A stretch of DNA of 32,477 bases from Clostridia bacterium (GTDB lineage Bacteria > Bacillota > Clostridia > Christensenellales > Aristaeellaceae): positions 1 to 32,477 of the forward strand of contig JAFQQT010000071.1 of NCBI GenBank assembly GCA_017410455.1, given 5' to 3'. Under the pieces are notes generated by a model that was given only the letters and a program-made list of their open reading frames with translations, did no database searches and was not told the origin of the DNA. This document shows, one piece after another, positions 6,997 through 14,492 of this stretch; positions within the stretch are counted from its first letter, which is position 1; each line of letters starts with the position of its first letter. A program made the position numbers and the translations under genes.

Positions 6997-9075
6997 TTAC
7001 TCGAAGGTGGCGTAGTAGTCCTGCAGCTCCATCCAGGCCAGCTCCTTGATGAACAGGTAGCCGGAGCCGTTCCAGGCGTTGGTCAGGGTCTCGACGCACT
7101 CCTCGGGGCTGGACAGGCCATCCTCAACGAAGCCGTTGACGATGATATCCACGAACAGGTTGGAGCCGCCCTTGGCGCTGGAGAAGCGGCCGGAGGCGCT
7201 CAGCTCGGTGTAGCCAGCCAGGGTGTTGTTATCCTCGGTGGTGTGAGGCAGCACGGTGGGCACGGAGGTGTACCAGGGATTCTCGGCGATGGCCAGCTCG
7301 GGGTGCTTGATGGTGCCCAGGCCGATGGCCACGGAGATGTAGCCGGCGCCTTCCTTGCCAACATCGTGGGTGCACTGGTACTCGAACGCCTGGCTCTTGA
7401 CGAAGCTCAGGGTGGAGCCCAGGTACTGACGGGCGTAGTTGGTGTAGTTGCCGGAGGCCTTCTCCCACAGCTCAGCGTAGGTCGCGTCGGCGATGACGGG
7501 CATCTGCTGGCCGTTGAAGTTGAAGGTGACGTAGGAGCCATCCTCATTGGTCTTGATGAAGGCGTCGGGGCCGTAGGACATGAGGATCATGCCTTCGGGA
7601 GAGTAAGCGTAGTCGATCAGGGCCAGAGCGGCGTAGAGCTTGTTGTCGTCGCCGGCAACGCCGTCGATGGAGATGGCCCAGCCGTCCGTCTTCACAGAAC
7701 GCCAGGACTCGGTGAAGCGCATGTAGACGCCTTCCTCGTTGGTGCCGTCGAACCAGCGGGCAACGGGAACCATCACAGCCATGTACTTCTCGCCATCCTG
7801 CAGCTTGGTCTCGTTCAGGATGGTCTGGGTCTGGTTGTAGTCGTAGTGCATGAAGCCCAGGTCGTTCTCCAGCATGGTGGAGGAGGACTCCTTGGACATG
7901 TTCACGAAGGAAGCGGAGATCAGGCCTTCCTGAACCAGCGCGTTCATGCGGCCCAGGGCAACGTAGGTGTCAACTTCCTGACGGGCGTCGTGCAGCATGC
8001 CGTCGGTGCCAACGTACAGGTAATCCTGGCGGGACTCCAGGCCGCGCACGCCGAACAGGGTGCCAGCGAAGCGGAACATGTCCACGCGGCGCTGGTTGTT
8101 GTCGTCCTCACGGGAGAACAGGCCCTGCACAGAGTCGGTGCCGTTCAGGGTCTGGGGGTTGGCGACCACGCAGCGCAGCAGCGCGACGAGCTCGTCAGCA
8201 TCCCACGCAGCGTTCTGGCCCACGAACAGGTTGGAGCGCTGGGTGCCGTAGTAGCCGTTGTAGGCCACGTCGATGTAGGTACGCAGCATATTGACCGCGT
8301 CCACACCGGAGATGGGGCCGGCGGCGTTCATCAGAGCAACGATGTTGCCAGCGGCGTCGTAGTTCTTGGTCACGGTCTCCACGGCGGTGCCGTCAGCGGT
8401 CACAACGTCAACGGTCACGGAGCCGGCAGTGGGCATGTAGGGCTCATAGACGGGGGCAGCGGTCATGTTGGAGGCCTCGGCGGTGAACTCGCCCTCGCCG
8501 TCCAGCAGCTTCACGACCCAGTCAACGCGCATCAGGGGCATGCGCTCGATGTCATCCACGCCATCGAAGTAGGGGGAGAAGTAGATGGCGCCGGTGGTGG
8601 TGTTGCCGGTGATGGACAGGCGGACGATGGTGTTCGCCTCCAGGTACGCCTTGAAGTTGGGCATGACGTCCAGGTACTCAGCCAGGTTGACCAGCTTGCC
8701 AGCCTCGCCGAACTCAGACAGCGCGGAAGCGTTGCCGGAGATCATGTCGACCTCGTTCAGGCGATCCTTCCAGAACTTGAACTCGTTCGTGGCGGAGTTG
8801 CCCTGGTACTTGTCCTCGAACTTGACGCCGAGGATCTCTTCGACCGCAACCCAGGTGGGCTTCAGGTCGCCGGCATTGTAGGTCTTGCCGTCGGCCAGGG
8901 TGATGCCGGAGCCGGCAACGCCCGCGTCAAAGAACAGGCCAGTCTTGGTGTTGTTGTAGCCGGTGGCCATGCGCAGCACGGTACCCTCGGCGTAGTTCTT
9001 CTCCTCAGCAGTGGCGAAGGTCGCAAGGGACATCACCATCACCAGGGCCAGAACCAGGGAAAGGATTCTCTTCAT
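6997..9075 (-). CDS. Extracellular solute-binding protein, LplA-like (large)
   Basis: The 692-residue mature-length protein has a Sec signal MKRILSLVLALVMVMSLATF ending ATA|EE near residue 23. It continues with a family-1-like solute-binding fold that includes VDMISGN, LAEYLDVMPNFKAYLE and a C-terminal ECVETLTNAWN segment seen in LplA-type lipo-oligosaccharide-binding proteins. It captures a carbohydrate outside the cell and hands it to the LplB/LplC-type permeases encoded just upstream. It is longer than the usual 500-560 residues. It lacks the lipobox Cys expected for membrane anchoring in a monoderm. AAGGAGG precedes the chosen start; earlier in-frame ATGs lack such a site. The ligand is unknown. 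Confidence 0.88.
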   Translation of the reverse strand: MKRILSLVLALVMVMSLATFATAEEKNYAEGTVLRMATGYNNTKTGLFFDAGVAGSGITLADGKTYNAGDLKPTWVAVEEILGVKFEDKYQGNSATNEFKFWKDRLNEVDMISGNASALSEFGEAGKLVNLAEYLDVMPNFKAYLEANTIVRLSITGNTTTGAIYFSPYFDGVDDIERMPLMRVDWVVKLLDGEGEFTAEASNMTAAPVYEPYMPTAGSVTVDVVTADGTAVETVTKNYDAAGNIVALMNAAGPISGVDAVNMLRTYIDVAYNGYYGTQRSNLFVGQNAAWDADELVALLRCVVANPQTLNGTDSVQGLFSREDDNNQRRVDMFRFAGTLFGVRGLESRQDYLYVGTDGMLHDARQEVDTYVALGRMNALVQEGLISASFVNMSKESSSTMLENDLGFMHYDYNQTQTILNETKLQDGEKYMAVMVPVARWFDGTNEEGVYMRFTESWRSVKTDGWAISIDGVAGDDNKLYAALALIDYAYSPEGMILMSYGPDAFIKTNEDGSYVTFNFNGQQMPVIADATYAELWEKASGNYTNYARQYLGSTLSFVKSQAFEYQCTHDVGKEGAGYISVAIGLGTIKHPELAIAENPWYTSVPTVLPHTTEDNNTLAGYTELSASGRFSSAKGGSNLFVDIIVNGFVEDGLSSPEECVETLTNAWNGSGYLFIKELAWMELQDYYATFE

Positions 9076-9176
9076 GGTAGGTTCCTCCTTTTCTTTATCG
9101 ATCATCGCCAGCACCGACATTTCGTCTGGCGTTGATTCCTGTGTCTTCATGTGCCTTTGCGGCACGGCGGTCATCC

Positions 9177-10067
9177 TTATTCCTTCACGCCGCCGACGTT
9201 GACGCCCTTGGCGAAGTACTTCTGGATGAAGGGGTAGATGATCAGGATGGGCACGATGGAGCAGACGATCAGCGCGTAGATGACCGAGTCGGAGGCGTAG
9301 ACCTCATTCCAGCCGGCCATGGCCTCGGGGTCGGTGAACTCCTCCAGCTTCAGGCGGATGAAGACCTGCAGCGGGTGCTCGTTCTTGTTGGAGATCATCT
9401 GGCGGGCCCAGAAGTAGCCGTTCCAGCGGGAGATGGCGAAGAACAGCGACACGGTGGCGATGGTGGACTTGCTCATGGGGATGTACACCTTCGAGAGCAC
9501 CTGGAACTCGGTGGCGCCGTCGACGATGGCTGCCTCCTCGATCTCGCTGGGAACGCCCTCAAAGGCATTGCGCAGGAGGATGATGTTCATTGCCGCCATG
9601 CCCATGGCGATGACGACCAGCCACTTATCATCCGTGATGCCCACGGCGTTGAACACTTCCTTGGTGGCCAGGTAGTTCAGGTACTGGGGGACCAGACCGG
9701 CGGAGAACCACATGGTGAACACAAGGATGAAGTTGAAAGTCTTGCGGAAGAGCAGGCGCTTCTTGCTCAGCGCATAGGCGCCCAGGATGGAGTACACCAG
9801 CGACCAGACCGTGCCATACACCGTCAGGAACAGCGTGTTGGAATAGGAATTCCAGAACATGTTGTCATTGAACATCCTGGCGAAGGCCTCGAACTGGATA
9901 TCCTTGGGCAGCAGAACCACTTCGCCGTATTCCACCGCATGCTTGCCGCTCACAGAAGCGCTGACCGCGTACAGGAACGGGTACAGGCAGGCAATGGCAA
10001 AGATGGTCAGCAGCGTGCAGCTGATGATGCGGAAAATCAGCTCGGAGATCTCAAGTTTTCTTTTCAC
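9177..10067 (-). CDS. Carbohydrate ABC transporter permease, LplC/CarB type
   Basis: A 296-residue inner-membrane permease with about six helices and the cytoplasmic EAA loop EIEEAAIVDGATEFQVLSKV, which docks onto the ATPase. The C terminus FAKGVNVGGVKE is characteristic of LplC-type permeases. It works with the LplB-type permease encoded 18 bases upstream and with the binding protein encoded about 100 bases downstream. The start follows a GGGAGGT-type site. The family call is firm; the transported sugar is not visible. Confidence 0.93.
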   Translation of the reverse strand: MKRKLEISELIFRIISCTLLTIFAIACLYPFLYAVSASVSGKHAVEYGEVVLLPKDIQFEAFARMFNDNMFWNSYSNTLFLTVYGTVWSLVYSILGAYALSKKRLLFRKTFNFILVFTMWFSAGLVPQYLNYLATKEVFNAVGITDDKWLVVIAMGMAAMNIILLRNAFEGVPSEIEEAAIVDGATEFQVLSKVYIPMSKSTIATVSLFFAISRWNGYFWARQMISNKNEHPLQVFIRLKLEEFTDPEAMAGWNEVYASDSVIYALIVCSIVPILIIYPFIQKYFAKGVNVGGVKE

Positions 10068-10085
10068 AGCTGAAACCTCCCTTCA

Positions 10086-11219
10086 TCAGTAAAGCGACAC
10101 GTTGGACGCCTTCTGGGCAATCTTGTTCGCGCCGATGACCAGCATCATGCCGATCACGTTGTTCATCATTTCCGCCGCGGAGGCCAGGCCCTTGCGGGTG
10201 CCTTCGATACCATGCCGCTGGGCGAAGGTGGAAACCACGTCCGCGGTGACATAGGTCTTGTCGTTGTAGAGCAGCAGCACCTTTTCGTAGCCGATGTTCA
10301 GGAGCGAACCGATTCGCGTGATGAGCATGATGACAATGGTGGAGATGATGGAGGGCAGCACGACGTAGCGCATCTGCGCCATCTTGCCTGCGCCATCGAT
10401 CTGCGCCGCCTCATAGCTGGTGGGCGAGATGGCGATGATGGCCGCGAAGAACACGATGGAGTCGTAGCCCGCGCCCTCCCAGATGCCGGAGATCTGGTAG
10501 ATGCCGCGGAAGAAGTCCGGGTTGTTCAGCAGGCCCGCCGCCGCCGTCTCCTGCGACAGGAAAGTCACCGTCACGTTCTGCAGGCTCGCAATGTTCAGCC
10601 AATCCCCCAGGCCCGACAGAAGCTGGGTAACGATGTGCCCCATATCCACCAGGAGCTGGGAGATGATGCCCATGTTGGTCGTCAGCGACTGCTGCTTGAC
10701 CAGCATCGTCACCAGCGAGGTCATCACAACCGTGGACATGAACTTGGGCAGATACGTCATCACCTGCAGGGCACTGCGGCCGATGTTGGAGCGCACCTCA
10801 TTGAAGAACAGCGCCAGGATGATGGGCATCGGGAAGCCGAAGCACAGGCCGTAGAAGCTCAGCAGGAAGGTGTTGCGCAGCGCGCGCCAGAAATCCGTGG
10901 AGACCTGCTGGCCGCCCACCAGGAGCTCCTTGAAATAGGAGAAGCCCGAAAAGTCCTGCTGGGCAACAGGCAGCACCTCATCCGGCACCTTGAACGCGCC
11001 CAGCAGCTCATACATGGGCAGGTAGCGCCAGAACAGGAAAACCAGCAGCATCGGCACCAGCATGACGTAAAGGCGCCAATCCTTGAGGATGGTGCGACCC
11101 ACATGGAGCCAGTAGTGCTTCTCCACATCGTCGCGCACCGCCTGCTCGGGGTCCTCCCGATAGGTGCCGCTGGCCGGATCATAGAGCAGATAATCCGCCG
11201 CTTTCGCCTTCCCCTTCAT
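10086..11219 (-). CDS. Carbohydrate ABC transporter permease, LplB type
   Basis: The 377-residue permease starts with a hydrophilic cytoplasmic extension of about 45 residues (MKGKAKAADYLLYDPASG), longer than usual for LplB proteins. Then come a first helix (YVMLVPMLLVFLFWRYLPMYELLGAF) and the normal six-helix core. The ATPase-docking EAA loop is SYEAAQIDGAGKMAQMRYVVL. The C terminus, IGANKIAQKASNVSLY, is typical. Its ATG overlaps the TGA of the preceding gene by one base (TGATG), indicating coupling. It pairs with the LplC-type permease downstream to form the membrane channel of the importer. Confidence 0.92.
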   Translation of the reverse strand: MKGKAKAADYLLYDPASGTYREDPEQAVRDDVEKHYWLHVGRTILKDWRLYVMLVPMLLVFLFWRYLPMYELLGAFKVPDEVLPVAQQDFSGFSYFKELLVGGQQVSTDFWRALRNTFLLSFYGLCFGFPMPIILALFFNEVRSNIGRSALQVMTYLPKFMSTVVMTSLVTMLVKQQSLTTNMGIISQLLVDMGHIVTQLLSGLGDWLNIASLQNVTVTFLSQETAAAGLLNNPDFFRGIYQISGIWEGAGYDSIVFFAAIIAISPTSYEAAQIDGAGKMAQMRYVVLPSIISTIVIMLITRIGSLLNIGYEKVLLLYNDKTYVTADVVSTFAQRHGIEGTRKGLASAAEMMNNVIGMMLVIGANKIAQKASNVSLY

Positions 11220-11803
11220 CAGTAACTCTCCCTTTCTTCCTCCTGCTCGCGCTGCACGCGCAACAGGTAGTTGATCTGATCCTCGAATATCCCGTCCAGC
11301 CGGCGGACGATCCACATCACCACCGCCGTGAACAGCAGCGTGATCACGTCCGTGGTGAAGAATACGATCATCCCGCCTGCCGTGCCGCCAAAGAGCAGCG
11401 ACAGCAGCGCCCGGCCCAGCTGCATCAGCAGCGCCGTCAGCAGGCCGAAGCCCATCGTCAGCAGCGCGTCCTGCCGGATGCGCTCCTTTCCCGGGGCGTG
11501 GAAGAGCAGCAGCGCCGCCAGCCCCAGCAGGTTGCCCCCGCAGTAGACCGCCCACTGCGCCGCCGTTGCGCCGCTGGCCCAGCAGTACACCGCGCCGCCC
11601 AGCGCCGCGTGGATGGCCGCCCAGGGCCCCCAGCGCATCATCACGATGGCCGTCATCACCGGCACGATGCTCAGCGTGTACAGCTGGTCGCTGAACCAGA
11701 ACCGCCCCGCGTGGATCACCAGCCACTCGCTCACGGCCATCATCACCGCAAACAGCAGCAGATCCACCACGCGGTATTGCCCGACCGTGCGTCTGCGCTC
11801 CAT
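11219..11803 (-). CDS. Six-TM membrane protein, ECF S-component-like
   Basis: A 194-residue protein with six hydrophobic helices. It contains the segment IVPVMTAIVMMRWGPWAAIHAALGGAV, which resembles the substrate-specificity (S) subunits of ECF vitamin transporters, as do its length and topology. The basic tail RRLDGIFEDQINYLLRVQREQEEERESY is a distinctive feature. It is the first gene of the operon and couples to the LplB-type permease gene by a TGATG overlap. An S-component heading a classic ABC sugar operon would be odd. It may be a regulatory or structural partner instead. The start follows GAGAGGTGA; the family call is tentative. Confidence 0.65.
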   Translation of the reverse strand: MERRRTVGQYRVVDLLLFAVMMAVSEWLVIHAGRFWFSDQLYTLSIVPVMTAIVMMRWGPWAAIHAALGGAVYCWASGATAAQWAVYCGGNLLGLAALLLFHAPGKERIRQDALLTMGFGLLTALLMQLGRALLSLLFGGTAGGMIVFFTTDVITLLFTAVVMWIVRRLDGIFEDQINYLLRVQREQEEERESY

Positions 11804-11873
11804 GCTTTCACCTCTCCGGTTTTGCCCGGCCTGCGTTGTCCGCAATAACTGATTTGTCCATATCTACCTTTTC

Positions 11874-11879
11874 ATTATA
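11874..11879 (-). promoter_or_regulatory. -10 box of the transporter operon promoter
   Basis: A perfect TATAAT on the minus strand lies about 70 bases upstream of the first operon gene. No good TTGACA-like box sits 16-18 bases above it, which fits a promoter that needs an activator such as the nearby AraC protein. Confidence 0.6.
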
Positions 11880-11924
11880 CGTCATTTGCAGAAATGCGTA
11901 CATAGAAAAAATCATATTGCTTAT

Positions 11925-11958
11925 GTACAAAACAGACATTTTCGAACCGTTTTTGTAC
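11925..11958. promoter_or_regulatory. GTACAAAA/TTTTGTAC dyad, candidate regulator site
   Basis: Perfect 8-base inverted arms GTACAAAA (11925-11932) and TTTTGTAC (11951-11958) are separated by 18 bases. A further GTAC occurs at 11898-11901. They lie just upstream of the operon -10 box, where an activator would bind. Which protein binds is unknown. Confidence 0.45.
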
Positions 11959-12218
11959 TTATTTTGTCCCAAAAGATAAAAGTTACATGTAAGCACTGCC
12001 AACAGCTATGTCCATATCCGCCGCACGCCGTATCCGTGTAACCTTTATGTCACTTCCCGTCGACGCTGCGTCACCATGCGCCTTATGGCCTTGTTTGACC
12101 TGCTGCCGGGCAGCTCGGGAGCTGCATCTGATATGGAAGCAACACGCGCCCGCACGCTCCGGCACAGCTCCCCCACCCCCTGCAGAAGCCCCCGGGAACG
12201 CCATTCCGGGAATTTGGG
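11959..12218. other. Gene-free part of the divergent control region
   Basis: No credible gene is seen. A 16-base palindrome GCAGCTCGGGAGCTGC occupies 12110-12125, and a shorter dyad around ATTCCGGGAAT lies near 12204. Short open frames here lack ribosome sites and have unlikely composition. Confidence 0.5.
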
Positions 12219-12232
12219 GGTAAGCGCTTTCA
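12219..12232. promoter_or_regulatory. cre-like (CcpA/LacI-family) operator
   Basis: GGTAAGCGCTTTCA matches the catabolite-responsive element consensus TGWAARCGYTWWCW at 13 of 14 positions, including the central AAGCGCTT palindrome. It lies about 60 bases upstream of the reductase gene -10 box and between the two divergent transcripts. Carbon catabolite control is inferred. Confidence 0.6.
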
Positions 12233-12289
12233 CTTCCGGAAATTTCCGTGAATAATTTCACAAATAGGGTTTCTTTTATGGATAAAGCG

Positions 12290-12298
12290 TGTTATACT
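12290..12298 (+). promoter_or_regulatory. Extended -10 promoter of the flavoprotein reductase gene
   Basis: TG-T-TATACT forms an extended -10 element, with no strong -35 box. It lies 50 bases before the start codon. The leader contains a hairpin TCTGCC-TGT-GGCAGA and CCATGT/ACATGG arms that reach into the ribosome site. Confidence 0.65.
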
Positions 12299-12347
12299 AT
12301 CCATGTCTGCCTGTGGCAGAACAATACATACATGGGAGGATACTACC

Positions 12348-14210
12348 ATGAAGCGTATCATCGCCCTGCTGGTCGTCCTGTGCATGATGCTGAGCATCGT
12401 GCCCGCGATGGCCGAGACCGTGACCGGCACCGGCACCGCCAAGGGCTTTGGCGGCGATGTGACCGTCACCGTGACCCTGGAAGGCGGCGTTATCACCGTC
12501 ATGACCGCCGAGGGCGCCAATGAGACCCCCGGCATCGGCACCCCCGCGCTGGAGTCCATCCCCGCCGCGATGGTGGCCGGCAACACCGTGAATGTGGACG
12601 TCATGTCCGGCGCCACCTTCACCTCTAACGGCGTGATCGAGGCCGCCAAGGCTGCCCTGACCGCCGCTGGCGTGAATCCCGACGACTACATGGCTGCTGC
12701 TGCCGCCGAGGTGGCTGAGGACGCCGTGTACGACGCGGACGTCGTCATCGTTGGCGCTGGCGGCGCCGGCATGACCGCTGCCCTGACCGCCTCCGAGTAC
12801 GGCGCGAAGGTCATCGTGGTCGAGTCCCAGGCTGTGGTGGGCGGCAACTCCGTGCGCGCCACCGGCGGCATGAACGCCGGCGACACCCCCTACCAGGACA
12901 ACGCTGAGTTCGCTCAGGCCGCTGGCGTGGAGAAGACCCTGGCCGGCATCAACGCCTACGCCGACAACGAGGTCATCGTTGCCCTGGCGGAGGAAGTCAC
13001 CTTCCAGTGGGCTGCCTACCAGCAGAACCCGGTGGGCTACTTTGACACCGTCGAGCTGATGCAGCTGGACACCATGATCGGCGGCAAGGGCATCAACAAC
13101 CCCGCCCTGGTCGAGGTGCTGGCTGAGAACTCCGCCGAGGGCGTGGAGTGGCTGCGCAAGTACAACATCAACCTGGAGAACACCGGCGCCTTCGGCGGCG
13201 CGTCCGTCAACCGCATCCACTGGCCCAAGGTGGACGGCAAGAAGACCAACGTCGGCTCCTACATGATCCCCCTGCTGGAGGAAGCCTGCAAGGCCGATGA
13301 GGACATCACCATCCTGCTGGAGACCACTGCCACCGCCATCACCATGGTGGACGGCAAGGCCGCTGGCATCGTCTGCACCGGCAAGAACGGCGAGACCGTC
13401 ACCATCAACGCCGGCGCTGTCATCCTGGCCACCGGCGGCTTCGGCGCCAACCTGGAGATGGTCGCCGAGCTCAAGCCCGAGCTGGAAGGCTTCATGACCA
13501 CCAATGCCCCCGGCCTGCAGGGCCAGGGTATCGCCATGGCGCAGGCCGTGGGCGCCAACGTGGTTGACATGAACCAGATCCAGATCCACCCCACCGTTCA
13601 GGCTGACACCGCCGCCCTGATCACCGAGGGCCTGCGCGGCGACGGCGCGATCCTGGTCAACGCTGAGGGCCTGCGCTTCATCGACGAAGTCGGCACCCGC
13701 GACGTGGTCTCCGCTGCTGAGATCGCCCAGACCGGCTCCTACTCCTGGCTGATCGTGGACGACGCGATGCTGCAGGCTTCCGCCACCATCCAGGGCTATG
13801 TGAAGAAGGGCTTCGTCTTCACCGGCGCCACCTACGAGGAGCTGGCCACCGCCATCGGCGTGGATCCCACCACCTTCGCTGCCACCATGAACACCTGGAA
13901 CGGCTATGTGGCTGACAAGAACGACCCCGACTTCGGCCGCGTGTCCTTCGCCAACCCCCTCGATACCGCTCCCTACTACGCCATCAAGGTGACCGCTGGC
14001 ATCCATCACACCATGGGCGGCGTTGAGATCAACACCCAGACCCAGGTCATCGACGTCAACGGCAACGTGATCCCCGGCCTGTACGCGGCTGGCGAGGTCA
14101 CCGGCGGCGTCCACGGTGCGAACCGTCTGGGCGGAAACGCCGTGTCCGACTTCGTGGTCTTCGGCCGCATCGCCGGCCAGGAAGCCGCGGAGCTCGCTCT
14201 GGCTGACTGA
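12348..14210 (+). CDS. Secreted FMN/FAD-dependent reductase (fumarate/urocanate reductase type)
   Basis: A 620-residue protein. Residues 1-22 form a Sec signal ending AMA|E. Residues 23-110 are an FMN-binding domain with DVMSGAT (84-90), whose Thr90 is the expected site of covalent FMN attachment by ApbE. A FAD_binding_2 domain follows, with GAGGAG at 136-141. Residues that hold the dicarboxylate in flavocytochrome c fumarate reductases have counterparts here: His414 in IQIHPT, Arg430 in LRGDGA, His553 in IHHTMGG and Arg593 in GANRLGG. It should reduce an alkene-type acceptor such as fumarate, urocanate or a cinnamate outside the membrane; the real acceptor is unknown. GGGAGGA sets the start. 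There is no heme motif and no lipobox. Confidence 0.92.
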   Translation: MKRIIALLVVLCMMLSIVPAMAETVTGTGTAKGFGGDVTVTVTLEGGVITVMTAEGANETPGIGTPALESIPAAMVAGNTVNVDVMSGATFTSNGVIEAAKAALTAAGVNPDDYMAAAAAEVAEDAVYDADVVIVGAGGAGMTAALTASEYGAKVIVVESQAVVGGNSVRATGGMNAGDTPYQDNAEFAQAAGVEKTLAGINAYADNEVIVALAEEVTFQWAAYQQNPVGYFDTVELMQLDTMIGGKGINNPALVEVLAENSAEGVEWLRKYNINLENTGAFGGASVNRIHWPKVDGKKTNVGSYMIPLLEEACKADEDITILLETTATAITMVDGKAAGIVCTGKNGETVTINAGAVILATGGFGANLEMVAELKPELEGFMTTNAPGLQGQGIAMAQAVGANVVDMNQIQIHPTVQADTAALITEGLRGDGAILVNAEGLRFIDEVGTRDVVSAAEIAQTGSYSWLIVDDAMLQASATIQGYVKKGFVFTGATYEELATAIGVDPTTFAATMNTWNGYVADKNDPDFGRVSFANPLDTAPYYAIKVTAGIHHTMGGVEINTQTQVIDVNGNVIPGLYAAGEVTGGVHGANRLGGNAVSDFVVFGRIAGQEAAELALAD

Positions 14211-14220
14211 TTTCCCTTCG

Positions 14221-14246
14221 GGGCCTCTTCCTTCGGGAGGAGGCCC
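14221..14246 (+). terminator. Reductase gene terminator hairpin, first (split) copy
   Basis: GGGCCTCTTCC and GGAGGAGGCCC pair around a TTCG tetraloop directly after the reductase stop codon. The expected T-run does not follow; element copy A begins at the next base, and the T-run is found after the second copy of the hairpin. Confidence 0.75.
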
Positions 14247-14434
14247 TCAAAGCATCGACAAAGTCGATGGTTTGCAGACCTTCAAAAAGTCTGCAAGCCA
14301 AGGCGGCAAAGATGCAAATCCGGGAGTTTACTTCGCGGTAAATGACCGGATTTGCAGCTGCAGCCAACGCAGGAAGCATCATTTCCGGCATCCCTGCCGG
14401 AAATGATGCGGTTGCGGGCTTTTTTGATGGTCTG
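14247..14434 (+). mobile_element. Terminator-nested structured element, copy A
   Basis: This 188-base non-coding element is about 95% identical to the stretch at 27824-28012. Its ends form imperfect terminal inverted repeats: TCAAAGCATCGACAAAG against TCAGACCATCAAAAAAG, 13 of 17 matching (the last base of the 3' end is G here, A in copy B). It folds into four hairpins: CATCGAC/GTCGATG (14253-14269), TTGCAGAC/GTCTGCAA (14272-14296), GCAAATCCGG/CCGGATTTGC (14314-14355) and a perfect 15-bp stem at 14376-14409 followed by six T (14420-14425). It is flanked on both sides by copies of the host terminator hairpin. It encodes no plausible protein. It could be a miniature mobile element, a mobile structured RNA, or both. 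Confidence 0.75.
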
Positions 14435-14467
14435 GGGTCCTCTTCCTTCGGGAGGAGGCCCTTTTTG
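14435..14467 (+). terminator. Reductase gene terminator hairpin, second copy with T-run
   Basis: The hairpin repeats the one at 14221-14246 with a single inserted T in its left arm, and is followed by TTTTTGTTTT. It looks like the original terminator tail, now downstream of the inserted element. Confidence 0.75.
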
Positions 14468-14492
14468 TTTTGCGGAATGCAGGCCCGCAGCT

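Noticed and set aside
7243-9135. 630-codon frame antisense to the solute-binding protein gene
   Set aside because: Antisense shadow with His/Val/Gly-rich composition; the sense gene has a signal peptide and a ribosome site.
12297-14114. 605-codon open frame antisense to the reductase gene
   Set aside because: It is rich in Gly, His, Val and Asp, lacks a ribosome site, and mirrors the codon bias of the sense gene. The sense frame has clear catalytic motifs.
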